Assembly: GCF_000949865.1 (NCBI RefSeq)
Contig: NZ_JWJH01000012.1
Location: 1 to 64,000 of the forward strand
Length of the DNA: 64,000 nucleotides
Direction of reading: 5' to 3'
DNA from: Rhizobium nepotum 39/7
GTDB taxonomy: Bacteria; Pseudomonadota; Alphaproteobacteria; Rhizobiales; Rhizobiaceae
Position numbers and translations under genes: made by a program. Below the pieces are notes generated by a model, which saw nothing but the letters and a program-made list of their open reading frames with translations, made no database searches and was not told the origin of the DNA. Below, one piece after another: positions 8,527 through 18,067 of this stretch; positions within the stretch are counted from its first letter, which is position 1, and each line of letters starts with the position of its first letter.

Positions 8527-8791
8527 GAGGATCCACCGGCAGCGGCAGGCACCCGAGATCAAAATTTCATACCATAGAACTTCAGATTCGACTCCATAAG
8601 CTAACAACTTACCAAAAGATAACCGACGAGGTAGCTGAAACACCGGTTACGTGGCTAAGATTGTGGACGTGCTGCATCGAAGGCGGCCGACTATAGATCG
8701 TTTCGGCACGTATCCCGCGCCATTATACGCTCATAATACCCAAATAGTGCGGCGTTTCCTCTGGAGCGAATAACGACGCATTAGGTGAAGT

Positions 8792-10090
8792 TTACCACGG
8801 GTACATCATTCGCCCAATTAACCGATACCTCTTATCTGATAACTCCCGAAAAAAACCAGCCGGATTGCTACAATATTGCACGGCATCCCGTTCATTTCCG
8901 GCTATCTCCACAAAACGGGCAACGATGGGCGTCAACAAATGGCGCCAACCGAGAAGGCCATAGGTGCCATATGGCTGCCATTTGACCCTCCCGGCCGACG
9001 ACACGTAAGGCCTTGCCTGCGGATCTGCGACGTTATCTATCGTTTCCTCAAAAGTGGAGGCGCGGCCGGTGCCGGGATTAAAATACATGGGATACAAGAT
9101 ATAGGCTGTGGCAAACAGAGCCTCCATCGAGAGCCTTCTGCCGCGACGGGTCAACGATTGCCTATCGTCCGTCAAGCCCCAGCCAGCGTAAAATGGCGCG
9201 CCGACAGTCGTGACTTTCTTTCCCCGCAACAAGGCTTCAAAGCCCGCAAGGGACGTGATGGTGTAGATGTGGTATGCACTATCCAGCGCATCCGGCAAGG
9301 AAACCTGCCCCTTCATGATGGTACACAGGTGTGCCACATCATCCGGGTTCGAGACCTCCCGACGCATCCGGCTCAGCACGTCCGGGTGCGGCTTATAAAC
9401 GATCTCCGCTTCAGGATTTTCCTGTGCGGCTAAGCGCACGAGATCATTATTCGTAAATGGACGATCGCATCCATAAAGAATGGAGGCATCCTCCTCCACC
9501 TGGCCGACGACCAGCACCCGTGGGCGAGGACTCTGCCTGCTATCCCGCTGCGCGGCGGGAGATGCTGAACGGCCGTTATATTTCGTCAATCTTTGTTGCA
9601 ATATGCGGTGGATGCCCTCCCGAGCACGCTGGATCAGCGCCGGATCGTTATCGAAATCATAATGTAAAAGAAGTTGTTCCAGATCACTGGGGCCTCGGCT
9701 ATCAAAATACGGCCGGCGGCTATCCAGCGACAGGGAAAACGGCACCGAGTAGCCCGCATGCGCTTCCAGCGAACGTATAAAGCCGTCCTCCATGAAATAA
9801 ACCTGAAGGCCAAGGCGCTCGATTTCTTGCGCGGCAAAGGGCGGAAGATTATTGCTCCACACGAAGATAACCGGCTTTTCCTTCGCCGCAAGAAGTTGCA
9901 ATATTTTTCGGCGGAAGGCGCCTTCCGTGATCTGAAATGGCACAAAATGAAAACGCTTCTGCGGGAAAAACTGTTGCAGGAACGGGTGTTTCCACGCCTT
10001 CATGTGAAACGCTATGACCGGGCCTTGACGGCTGAGTGCCTCTGCACGTACCGCGAGCGGACTACGCCAATTGTTCAGGGAAGCATCCAT
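8792..10090 (-). CDS. rkpZ: KpsC-like capsule beta-Kdo transferase (LpsZ/RkpZ-like)
   Basis: A 432-residue member of the KpsC/capsule synthesis family. These enzymes add beta-linked Kdo to the lipid anchor that primes ABC-exported capsules. Family motifs are VVGQVEEDASILYG, IVYKPHPDVL and TITSLAGFEALLRGKKVTTVG followed by APFYAGWGLTDD. The length is that of a single KpsC lobe rather than the double-lobed E. coli KpsC, as in the rhizobial LpsZ/RkpZ proteins. It is the last gene of the leftward export block, 3 bases after rkpR. The symbol follows the Sinorhizobium rkp nomenclature by position and family. Confidence 0.82.
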   Translation of the reverse strand: MDASLNNWRSPLAVRAEALSRQGPVIAFHMKAWKHPFLQQFFPQKRFHFVPFQITEGAFRRKILQLLAAKEKPVIFVWSNNLPPFAAQEIERLGLQVYFMEDGFIRSLEAHAGYSVPFSLSLDSRRPYFDSRGPSDLEQLLLHYDFDNDPALIQRAREGIHRILQQRLTKYNGRSASPAAQRDSRQSPRPRVLVVGQVEEDASILYGCDRPFTNNDLVRLAAQENPEAEIVYKPHPDVLSRMRREVSNPDDVAHLCTIMKGQVSLPDALDSAYHIYTITSLAGFEALLRGKKVTTVGAPFYAGWGLTDDRQSLTRRGRRLSMEALFATAYILYPMYFNPGTGRASTFEETIDNVADPQARPYVSSAGRVKWQPYGTYGLLGWRHLLTPIVARFVEIAGNERDAVQYCSNPAGFFRELSDKRYRLIGRMMYPW

Positions 10091-10093
10091 AAC

Positions 10094-11377
10094 TCAGTTG
10101 CGATCACGAACATTGTAATAAGCCATGGTGATGACACCCCACAGGAACAGGCCGCCCAGGAACACCAGCGCCACGCTCATGAGGCGTGAGGGGTACTGCG
10201 CCAATTGCGACAGTGTCGGCTCAATGAACGTCGCGAGATATCGCTGCTGATTGTTGGCATCCATTCGGGCTTTTTCCAACCCGCCAAGCGCCGCGGTGTA
10301 AGCCTTCTCCGCGAACTCCCGTTCCGTTTCCAAAGATTCGTATTGCAATATCCGGGTGGCAACATCGCCTGACTGATTACTCCCCGTACTGCCACTGCCG
10401 AAACGTTGTTTCTCCTGCTCCAGCTGCTTTTCCAGACTTTCGATCTGCGTGGTGATGACACGAATACGAGGCGAGTTCGGCGCCATGCGCGTCAGTGCGG
10501 CTGTCAGTTCCGCTTTCAGTTGCGTCAATTGCTGTTCGAGGGAACCAACAAGCTGCGCGGCAAGCTTGGCGGCTTCCACAGGGTCCGCCACTTGCGACAC
10601 ATCCCGGAAGTTCCGCAATGCAACGCGGGCTGCGGAGAGCCGGCCTTCCGCAAGCGCTACCTCATCCTGCGTGGCCTTCAGTACACCGTTTCGCGCGTTA
10701 AGAGACAGATCGTTGATCAGTCTCTCGCTCTCCGTAATCACGGCTGACGCGATGGCTTTCGCGGTCTCGGGATCGAATGCCTTCACGGTGACATTGAGGA
10801 TCGACGAAGTGTGGTCGTAATCGACCTTCACCATCTCCTTCCAATAGGTCAGCTTTTCCTCGATGGGCAGACCCGGCTCAAGCGCATAAAAGAAATCCAT
10901 ACCGCGGCGCGCAAAAGCCTTCTCGAGATCAATCGCCTGGGACACGGCCTCAATCATGCGCTCGCTGCGAATGTAATCGAGGAGCATATACGAATCAGCA
11001 CCGGTCGTGCTGCCGCCCGCGCTCTGAGTAAACATGCCAAGGATATCACTGCTTGTTTTGCCATCGATGCTGCGCACGGCAAAAGCTGCGGAACTATGAT
11101 ATTGATCCGCAGCGACGAACGCCATGTATAATCCGGCAACCGTTGTGGGAAGCGCGACAGCGAACAGAAAGCCGGCGGCAATCATGGCATGACGAAGCTT
11201 GAGGCCTTTCAGCTTTCTGTACTTACTTGGAGGCGCTTTCTCCTGGCGTGATGTATTGTCCCGCTCTGCTTTCAGATCAACCTTCAGTAGATTGTCGATC
11301 ACCACGGTATTGGTGCGTTTTGCCGGAAGTTGAGCGCTCTCCACCTTGTTGCCGGAACGCTGTTTATCGTCGCTCAT
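10094..11377 (-). CDS. rkpR: Capsule export inner-membrane/periplasmic co-polymerase-like protein (KpsE family)
   Basis: A 427-residue KpsE/RkpR-type protein that bridges the ABC transporter and the outer-membrane export channel. The topology is typical. There is an N-terminal cytoplasmic segment of ~65 residues, a first membrane helix (AMIAAGFLFAVALPTTVAG), and a large periplasmic part with coiled-coil helices (GSLEQQLTQLKAELTAAL; ITTQIESLEKQLEQEKQRF). A second membrane helix lies near the C-terminus (VALVFLGGLFLWGVITMAYY). The ATG overlaps the rkpS stop by 4 bases, so the two are translated together. Confidence 0.88.
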   Translation of the reverse strand: MSDDKQRSGNKVESAQLPAKRTNTVVIDNLLKVDLKAERDNTSRQEKAPPSKYRKLKGLKLRHAMIAAGFLFAVALPTTVAGLYMAFVAADQYHSSAAFAVRSIDGKTSSDILGMFTQSAGGSTTGADSYMLLDYIRSERMIEAVSQAIDLEKAFARRGMDFFYALEPGLPIEEKLTYWKEMVKVDYDHTSSILNVTVKAFDPETAKAIASAVITESERLINDLSLNARNGVLKATQDEVALAEGRLSAARVALRNFRDVSQVADPVEAAKLAAQLVGSLEQQLTQLKAELTAALTRMAPNSPRIRVITTQIESLEKQLEQEKQRFGSGSTGSNQSGDVATRILQYESLETEREFAEKAYTAALGGLEKARMDANNQQRYLATFIEPTLSQLAQYPSRLMSVALVFLGGLFLWGVITMAYYNVRDRN

Positions 11378-12039
11378 TTTCCAGTTCCTTTCATATTGCG
11401 GTCATGAACGCGGATCGCATCCTCGACATCATCGAAATATGTCAGTTTTCCATTCTCAAGAACGACACCGCTTTGACAATAGTCGCGGATTGTTCCCGTG
11501 CTGTGCGACACCATTATCACATCGGAGTCCTGCAAGCGATGCTGGAAAACCTCATGACACTTCTGCTTGAAGTTGGCGTCTCCAACCGCCGTTATTTCAT
11601 CGACCAGATAGTAGTCGAATTTGATGCCCATGCTGACACCGAACGCAAGTCTGGCCTTCATTCCCGAAGAATAGGTGCCGACCGGCGCTTTGTAAAAGGG
11701 GCCCAGCTCGGCAAACTCTTCGACATATTCGACCAGTTCATCCGTATCGACGCCATAAATACGCGCCACGAAACGAACGTTCTGCTCACCCGACATGCTC
11801 GGCTGAAAGCTGCCCTGGAAACCAAGCGGCCAGGAGATGCGCCCACTGCGGACAATCCTTCCCCGATCCAGCTGCAAGGATCCGGCGATAAGCTGCAGCA
11901 AAGTTGACTTTCCAGCACCGTTGCGGCCAAGCAGACCAATGCTGCGGCCACGATTTATGACGAGCGACGCGTTCTCGATGATCGGTTTCTTGAAACCTTT
12001 GACACGCGCATATTTCGTTGCCTGTTCCAGCCTGATCAT
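11374..12039 (-). CDS. rkpS: Capsule ABC exporter ATPase (KpsT family)
   Basis: A 221-residue nucleotide-binding subunit that powers export of the finished lipid-linked capsule. It has Walker A GLLGRNGAGKST (35-46), signature YSSGMKARLAFG (123-134) and Walker B YYLVDEIT (143-150). The size matches KpsT (~220). Both ends overlap neighbours by 4 bases (rkpT stop upstream, rkpR start downstream), the tight coupling expected for an ABC exporter. Confidence 0.93.
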   Translation of the reverse strand: MIRLEQATKYARVKGFKKPIIENASLVINRGRSIGLLGRNGAGKSTLLQLIAGSLQLDRGRIVRSGRISWPLGFQGSFQPSMSGEQNVRFVARIYGVDTDELVEYVEEFAELGPFYKAPVGTYSSGMKARLAFGVSMGIKFDYYLVDEITAVGDANFKQKCHEVFQHRLQDSDVIMVSHSTGTIRDYCQSGVVLENGKLTYFDDVEDAIRVHDRNMKGTGK

Positions 12040-12815
12040 CGGCTCCTCAACACGGAAGCTGAGCGGGTGAACAGAAGCAACCCCATAAACAGGATCGTTA
12101 GCGCGAAGGAATAGAGATAGGTCATATTCATCATTTCCGCCCGGTATTCCGGATAAAACCCTTTCCGGAACAGCATGACGACATGAACCAGCGGATTGAG
12201 CAAAACAATATCCCGGATCGGTCCGGGGAGAGCATCAGGCAGAAAAAAAACACCGGAAATCAGAAACATTGGTCTATTGATGATGTTAAAAACCTGCTCG
12301 TAAAGCGGAAACCTCAACGTCGCAACATTGTTGAATATGCCAACTCCCAACCCGAGCACGGTGGCTGCAAAAGCCGCTTCGATAATTGCCGGCCAATTGA
12401 GATAAACAGGTTGGTCGACCATCAACAGGATCACACCGAGAACGCAGAAAGACACAACAGAGGTCGTTCCCGCCTGCAGAATATACCGGGCGACGATAGT
12501 GTCGATGGGCGCAACGTTGGGATAGCTGAGCAAAGTCCGGTTTGCCTTGATCGCGCCGTTCAAAAAACCCGCCATTGCAGCGTAGAACTGAAAGGCGAGA
12601 TAACCGGTCGCAAAGAAAAGCGGGAAACTTTTACCGAGAGCAGGCGTGTGTGTTATCGCCATGAAGATCAGCGACATAAAGGCTATGTGGCCAGCGGGAT
12701 CAATGATTGCCCAAACATAACCGCCGGGTTTGCTACCAAACCGGGTCGACATCTCGCGGATCAGAAGAGCGCCAACCACACGGATATGAGCCCTCAGATA
12801 ATACACTCCCGGCAC
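12036..12815 (-). CDS. rkpT: Capsule ABC-2 exporter membrane protein (KpsM family)
   Basis: A 259-residue ABC-2 type permease with about six hydrophobic helices (for example IAFMSLIFMAITHTP, TSVVSFCVLGVILLMV, FALTILFMGLLLF). It pairs with RkpS to flip and export capsule. The amphipathic N-terminus (LIREMSTRFGSKPGGYVWAI) is characteristic of KpsM/Wzm. The gene starts a tight three-gene block and is separated from the export lipoprotein gene by ~120 bases, which could carry an extra promoter. Confidence 0.92.
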   Translation of the reverse strand: MPGVYYLRAHIRVVGALLIREMSTRFGSKPGGYVWAIIDPAGHIAFMSLIFMAITHTPALGKSFPLFFATGYLAFQFYAAMAGFLNGAIKANRTLLSYPNVAPIDTIVARYILQAGTTSVVSFCVLGVILLMVDQPVYLNWPAIIEAAFAATVLGLGVGIFNNVATLRFPLYEQVFNIINRPMFLISGVFFLPDALPGPIRDIVLLNPLVHVVMLFRKGFYPEYRAEMMNMTYLYSFALTILFMGLLLFTRSASVLRSR

Positions 12816-12934
12816 CTCCGCATCTCACTCATACCGCAGAAAAAGGCGCCGGCGACGAACCGGAGCTGCGCGCCTTTCGCATTCTCTGCACGATCTGCAA
12901 TATTTATGACACTCAACCAGAACAGAAGAAAGGG

Positions 12935-14200
12935 TTAATCAATCAGGTTTCTGACCTGATATGCCGTTCCCACCGGACGCCCGACGAGTTGCAAGAAGCG
13001 ATCCAGATCAACAACGGGGTGTCGGGAAACGTAAATAACGTCGCGACTCTTGATCGGGAATGTCTGCCCAACGATAAGACTGTCAGCACGGGTCATATCC
13101 AGGCGATAGACCAGCGGATAGCGTCCGTCGCTGTTCGGGTTCATGCCCTTCTCGCGAAGTTGCCGGAAACGCTCCGCACCGAGCAGATCCGCGACGATTT
13201 CCGGTTCCTCGTATCGGAACACAAAGTAGCCGGCAGCATTGGAACGATCAGACGCCCCGCCCCCCGCCATAGCCACGGCTTCCAGAATATTGAGATCGTT
13301 GGCGCCGAAATCAATCCGGCTGTTCTTGCTGACTTCACCAAGGACGGTAAACGTTCGCGGATCCTTGGTGACGAATATCTGGTCGCCAGGCTGAACGTAG
13401 ATATTTTCAGACGGGTTCTCGATGACCGTCTTGAGAAGAGCACTACCAGTCGCGCGCCCGCGAACCAGGGTAACATAAGATTCATAGGGCTGAGCGCTTG
13501 GACCGCCAGCCTTTGCGATCACCTCGGTAATAGTCTCACCCGTGAGGCTCATCGGAACCATCGAAGGGCGCCCCACGGCTCCAGACACGGTAACATTTCT
13601 TGAACTGGTGCCAACACTCGTAACAAGAACGTCAGGCTCGATCGCCTTATTGGTCAGACCCGAGAGAATTTTCTGGCGCGCCTCTTCAAGAGTTACGCCC
13701 GCGAACCTGACGGTACCAACATAGGGAATTGCCGCGGTTCCGTCTGGCTGGACAACCACATCCAAAACCGTCTGCTTGTTTTCAGAACTTGAAAACAACC
13801 CGTTCGCACCAGCTTCGAAGATAGAGATCTTGAGCTGATCACCGACGCCGATCACGACGCGTTTGGCGGCACCGCCAATACCGAAGCGCCGGTGGAGAGT
13901 GGTCGTGGAGAAGTTCGCAACCATTTGCGCAGATCGGTGGCTGACGTCGACGACATCGAAGACAGTGGAGACGGAATCACCCTTCACCATTGCCGGTTTG
14001 CCGGCCTGCGATTTAATCTCGTCAGCGGTGGGCCCGGCGCTTGGCAACGTATCGCACCCGCCAATACCGATTGCCGAAACGACCAGAAAGCAGTTGCGAA
14101 AAAGTTTCGAATTCACCAGACAACGCAAACGAAATATCCCCAGAAATGCTTGTATTCCAAGACGAACGTCGCCCAATTCAGACACTCGACCCGGTTGCAT
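12935..14200 (-). CDS. Outer-membrane polysaccharide export lipoprotein (OPX; Wza/KpsD family)
   Basis: A polysaccharide export protein that should form the periplasmic/outer-membrane conduit. The core has the Poly_export signature (VIGVGDQLKISIFE), then two SLBB-like modules (VTVSGAVGRPSMVPMSLTGE; FTVLGEVSKNSRIDFGANDLN). A lipobox, VSAIGIGGC, marks the acylated Cys. The start is uncertain. The open frame extends to a GTG at 14257, an ATG is at 14200, and a GTG at 14116 would leave a textbook ~20-residue lipoprotein signal (NSKLFRNCFLVVSAIGIGGC). Being inside the rkp operon between rkpJ and rkpT ties it to K-antigen export. Confidence 0.85.
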   Translation of the reverse strand: MQPGRVSELGDVRLGIQAFLGIFRLRCLVNSKLFRNCFLVVSAIGIGGCDTLPSAGPTADEIKSQAGKPAMVKGDSVSTVFDVVDVSHRSAQMVANFSTTTLHRRFGIGGAAKRVVIGVGDQLKISIFEAGANGLFSSSENKQTVLDVVVQPDGTAAIPYVGTVRFAGVTLEEARQKILSGLTNKAIEPDVLVTSVGTSSRNVTVSGAVGRPSMVPMSLTGETITEVIAKAGGPSAQPYESYVTLVRGRATGSALLKTVIENPSENIYVQPGDQIFVTKDPRTFTVLGEVSKNSRIDFGANDLNILEAVAMAGGGASDRSNAAGYFVFRYEEPEIVADLLGAERFRQLREKGMNPNSDGRYPLVYRLDMTRADSLIVGQTFPIKSRDVIYVSRHPVVDLDRFLQLVGRPVGTAYQVRNLID

Positions 14201-14298
14201 AAACCCATGACCTTTTAACCTCAACACGAGATTAATGAAGACCACAAAATATGGCACCGCCTTTCAACAACAACTCTTTGTTGCCGTATGTGCCATTG

Positions 14299-15609
14299 TT
14301 ACAACGCTGCCAACTGTTCGACTTTCCGTCGCTTTTCCGGGCGGTGACGGGGAACAAACCCGCAGTCTCCACCGGGAACGTTGATCTCGTCCCGTAGCAA
14401 CCGTCCGGCAATTGCATCCGCCGCAGCCATGGCACCGTTCTTTGAGTAGAAGTTTCCGCGAACGTGGATAGCGGCAGCCAGAAGTTTAAAAAGATCCTCA
14501 ACCAACGCCGCGTCCGGCTTTTCAGGCATCCGCCAGAAATCATCCAGCGCCCCCTGGTGTGTTGCGCCTGCGACATCATACACGGCACAGCCCAGCACCT
14601 TAACCGGAACGCAATGCCGCAAACTATGCAGCACAGCAGTCGAATTCACTGTTACCAAGCCACGACTGGCCTCAGTCAATCTGAGAAGATCACCACCATC
14701 GATGTAATGGACCCTGGCTTCGGCGCCATTTTTTTTTGCCGTTTCGCTGATCACATGCCGCCACTTTATCAAGCCACTATCGAGCGGGTGAAGCTTGACG
14801 ATCAGCTCCGCATCGTCCGGCGCATGTCGCGAGAAGGATACGATAATCTCTTCGATCGCTTCGGTCTGTGTCCAATACGGCGAATGTGATCTTAATTGAT
14901 AATCCGTCTCAAGCTGAAGCGGATAGACAAAAAACCGCCGCCCGGACTGAACAACCGTTTCCACGAGTTTCTCGGCTTTCCGACGCTCCTTGGATGACGC
15001 TAAAATTCGCCCGACCCAGCCCGCATATTCGGTGATGGGATGATAAAGACCGTGGCGGCGATAACCCGGATACAACGCAGAGAAGAACACATTTGGGAGA
15101 TTATAGGAAAGATCGAGTACAGCCTCCATCAGAAAGCTTTGGCTGAACTTTCGTGAAAGATCCGGCGCAGGGAGCCCACGTGCTACCCGCCTGATCTCAA
15201 GGGGATCGTTAGGGAACCGGGAATTCGATGACATACCGTCTTTTTCGACGGTTACCCAATCTGGCCGCAGATACCCCATCTCGACAACGGTCACGGCCAC
15301 ATTCAGCGTTTTGGCAGCATCAATTGCCGCGCGATGATAGGGACGCTCTTCTCCCAGAAGTATCAGATCGGTAACGCCGAAATCATGTAGAAAGGCATCA
15401 ATGTATCTGGACCACGCCGACAACGTTCCGCGGTAATTGACAGCCCCCGACCGTCTCCAGAACAGCCAGTCGCCAGCATTGAGATTGATGCGTAAACAAC
15501 TGTGACCAGCGCACTCGAGACGATCTGCCAATCTGTAAAATAACGATGATGAGGGTCCCTGCAAAAAGAGGAATACTCTCTTCCTGTCTTTTCGAGGCAG
15601 GTTACTCAT
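14299..15609 (-). CDS. rkpJ: KpsS-like capsule Kdo transferase RkpJ
   Basis: A 436-residue KpsS/LipB-type protein. In group 2 capsules KpsS adds the first beta-Kdo to phosphatidylglycerol, starting the linker. Family features are FLQGPSSSLFYRLADRLE at the N-terminus, RINLNAGDWLFW, VYPLQLETDYQL, VKLHPLDSGLI and VTVNSTAVLHSLRHCVPVKVLG. The ATG at 15609 overlaps the rkpI stop by 4 bases. With the KpsC-like gene at 8792 the locus holds both Kdo-transferase types needed for a poly-Kdo linker. Confidence 0.87.
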   Translation of the reverse strand: MSNLPRKDRKRVFLFLQGPSSSLFYRLADRLECAGHSCLRINLNAGDWLFWRRSGAVNYRGTLSAWSRYIDAFLHDFGVTDLILLGEERPYHRAAIDAAKTLNVAVTVVEMGYLRPDWVTVEKDGMSSNSRFPNDPLEIRRVARGLPAPDLSRKFSQSFLMEAVLDLSYNLPNVFFSALYPGYRRHGLYHPITEYAGWVGRILASSKERRKAEKLVETVVQSGRRFFVYPLQLETDYQLRSHSPYWTQTEAIEEIIVSFSRHAPDDAELIVKLHPLDSGLIKWRHVISETAKKNGAEARVHYIDGGDLLRLTEASRGLVTVNSTAVLHSLRHCVPVKVLGCAVYDVAGATHQGALDDFWRMPEKPDAALVEDLFKLLAAAIHVRGNFYSKNGAMAAADAIAGRLLRDEINVPGGDCGFVPRHRPEKRRKVEQLAAL

Positions 15610-17240
15610 GCAAATCGCTCTTTGTACAACTTCGCATGAAGCAGAATCGTTTCGATCAAATTCCAGGGCGCCTCCTCCCTCACATTCAACTTTGAGCCTG
15701 CATTCGTACCTGCCGTACCCAAGGGAACGACGAGGTAGTCGGTGCGTGGATCCGGGAAAGGGTCCGCATAGCTTTTGAGCAACGGAGCGTGATCTCCGTA
15801 AAAAGCGAGCCAGACGGGTCGTTCCGATACCTCAAGCGCTGTAACCAGGGTCCCAAGGGCATCATCAGCGCGTTGCAGAAGTTCCCGATATATCTCAACG
15901 GGCTCAGTCAGCCCTTCACAGCGACCGGTCTCCCAAGGGCCATGGTTCGCCATTGAGGCAACGAAAACAAACGTCGGCTTATCCGCGTCGACATCCTCTA
16001 TCGTTTTCAATACCTTATGTGTCAGATCATAATCCGATACATAAGGATCATTGATTGTCGGCTGATGATCGAACTCGTCAAGCATCGTCAGGTGCTCGAA
16101 ACCTAAAAGCGGCAATGCTTTATGCCGCATAAAAAAGGTCCGGTCGTAAGGATGAATGAATTGCGTGTGCCAACCGTTCCGCAACAATTTATTCGGCCAG
16201 GCCAACTCGGCGTAATGCCCCGCGCGCAGATACGGGTAAGAAGCATCGACGTGAACCTCCTCAGGCTTCAACCCGCTAAGAACAGCAAACTCTGTTCGCA
16301 GCGTATAGCCACCTTCGAATACGTTGGTCAGCCTGCCCGATTGCGCCGCCCGTTTTTTCAGCCTGTCGATCGTTGGCAATTCAAGTTGGTTGTCGCCAAG
16401 ATGACGCAGATCATAGAACGACTCCGACTGCCAGACGATAATGAGAGGAGCATCGTGATGCTCGCCATCAATCAATTCGTAGATCGCCCGATGCAGGCCT
16501 TCGGAAATCTCTTTTACCAGTGTGTCGCGGTTTTTGCCGAGCCAGACAAGGAAGTGCAGGATGACTGACGTAAAAGTTCCAAACCGAACCGTGTTGGGTC
16601 TCACTTTGAGAGTTACGAGCAACGCTTCCGACAGATTTGCAGCAATCTGGTTTACCCGTTTGACAAACAGAAGGCTTATCAAGCCAATGTAGCCAACACA
16701 CCCGAAAAGAACCCAAAATACCTTGTGTCGTGATGGAAGCACCGTCGGCTCAAAAACCATGTACAGCGCCGACACGCCAAAAACATATGCACCCGCGAGA
16801 ATCCAGAAAATGATGTTGAATTTTGTCGCGTAGAAAATCGTTTTATATTTAAAGACGTCGAGAACCAGTGCGATGTCGGAAAACAGCAAAGGCTCGCGAA
16901 TGAACGCGAATTTCACGCGCGAAATTGCGGTAAAAATGACGAAATAACTGGCCACAGCATGTGCGGCGTAGACCGGGCGCCAGGAAATCGCAAAAAAGAA
17001 CGCAAATACCAGCGCAATGACCGGCAAACGAGCGCTATTCTCAACAATGAAACGCGTGCGGCTCCGGACCTGGAAATATTTCCTGCGTGCATCTGCTGGC
17101 AATGCAAAACGGTCCGTGGCGTACACCACCACAGCCGCCGCAATAAAACAGAGCGATGTCAGCAAAAATGGATGATCTTGAGACGTCAATGAAATTCCTA
17201 TGGAGATAGCGCTCTGTAATGTCGGCGTCTTCAGCGGCAT
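15606..17240 (-). CDS. rkpI: RkpI, membrane sulfatase/LTA-synthase-like protein
   Basis: A 544-residue inner-membrane protein of the alkaline-phosphatase/sulfatase superfamily. The first ~200 residues hold about five hydrophobic helices. The rest is an extracytoplasmic sulfatase-like domain with LIIVWQSESFYDL (nucleophile/metal region), FVASMANHGPWETG and LAFYGDHAPLLKSYAD (metal-binding Asp-His). This matches RkpI of the Sinorhizobium rkp-1 region. It may transfer a phospho-substituent to a lipid or glycan, but the reaction is not established from sequence. It sits between rkpH (22-bp gap) and rkpJ (4-bp overlap). Confidence 0.87.
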   Translation of the reverse strand: MPLKTPTLQSAISIGISLTSQDHPFLLTSLCFIAAAVVVYATDRFALPADARRKYFQVRSRTRFIVENSARLPVIALVFAFFFAISWRPVYAAHAVASYFVIFTAISRVKFAFIREPLLFSDIALVLDVFKYKTIFYATKFNIIFWILAGAYVFGVSALYMVFEPTVLPSRHKVFWVLFGCVGYIGLISLLFVKRVNQIAANLSEALLVTLKVRPNTVRFGTFTSVILHFLVWLGKNRDTLVKEISEGLHRAIYELIDGEHHDAPLIIVWQSESFYDLRHLGDNQLELPTIDRLKKRAAQSGRLTNVFEGGYTLRTEFAVLSGLKPEEVHVDASYPYLRAGHYAELAWPNKLLRNGWHTQFIHPYDRTFFMRHKALPLLGFEHLTMLDEFDHQPTINDPYVSDYDLTHKVLKTIEDVDADKPTFVFVASMANHGPWETGRCEGLTEPVEIYRELLQRADDALGTLVTALEVSERPVWLAFYGDHAPLLKSYADPFPDPRTDYLVVPLGTAGTNAGSKLNVREEAPWNLIETILLHAKLYKERFA

Positions 17241-17262
17241 AAAATGATGACTGATATCCCGG

Positions 17263-18054
17263 TCAACATTTCCTCACATCCAGTGAGACGGATCGCTTCA
17301 ACTGCCAATACAGGGCGGGCTTTATAAAACCGCCCAACATTGCCAAAACCTTCAGCTTCAGACCAAAATGGACTTCACTCCTGCGGCGGGAAACAGCATC
17401 AAAGATCTGCCGAGCGACGACTTCCACAGACCAAGGGTGCGTTTTTCCCATCAATGCCTTGGCGAGAGGTGGCCTCTTCGGTAATTCACTCCGGAACTGT
17501 GGTGTGCAGGTATCGGGAGGAAAACTGATACCAATATAGATCTCAGCGCCGACCTCGCTGCGAAGGCTCTCGGCGAACGCCGCCAAAGCGGCCTTGGAAG
17601 CGCAATAGGCAGAATATCCCGGGATACCGATAAAAGCGGCCGCAGAGGAGATCATCATGATGCTCCCTTCTCCACGATTTTTCATCCCGGTGTAAATGGC
17701 CCGTACAGCATTGACCGTGCCTGAAAAATTGATGTCCATCTGCATTTCAAATTGTGACGGAAGCAGTTCATCAAACAAAGCAGGCTCAACGACGCCGGCC
17801 GAAGTAATCAGCAGATCACAAGCGCCGAACTGGCGCTCGCATTGCTCGATTGCCTCGCTGAGCAGATCCATCCGCCTAACGTCGGCCGACGCAGCACTCA
17901 CCCTGCCCGGTCCAACCTGCCGCAAGGTTTCACAGGCAATACAGAGCGCGGTTTCATCTCTGGCAACCAACGAAACGTCATAGCCACTCAAGACGCATAG
18001 CCGGGCGATCTCCAAACCGATACCACTCGAACCACCCGTTATGATTGCGTGCAT
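17263..18054 (-). CDS. rkpH: RkpH, short-chain dehydrogenase/reductase
   Basis: A 263-residue SDR with the NAD(P)-binding motif TGGSSGIG (6-13) and catalytic Ser137, Tyr150 and Lys154 (YCASK). It lies between rkpG and rkpI, as in the rkpAGHIJ operon. In that pathway it is thought to reduce the beta-keto product of RkpA/RkpG while the special lipid carrier is made; that role is inference from the conserved operon. Confidence 0.9.
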   Translation of the reverse strand: MHAIITGGSSGIGLEIARLCVLSGYDVSLVARDETALCIACETLRQVGPGRVSAASADVRRMDLLSEAIEQCERQFGACDLLITSAGVVEPALFDELLPSQFEMQMDINFSGTVNAVRAIYTGMKNRGEGSIMMISSAAAFIGIPGYSAYCASKAALAAFAESLRSEVGAEIYIGISFPPDTCTPQFRSELPKRPPLAKALMGKTHPWSVEVVARQIFDAVSRRRSEVHFGLKLKVLAMLGGFIKPALYWQLKRSVSLDVRKC

Positions 18055-18067
18055 GTTTCGCCCAGCC

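Noticed and set aside
8296..8643. 115-codon minus-strand frame between the converging capsule genes
   Set aside because: It overlaps the 3' end of the glycosyltransferase gene, has no family resemblance and contains the hairpin element.
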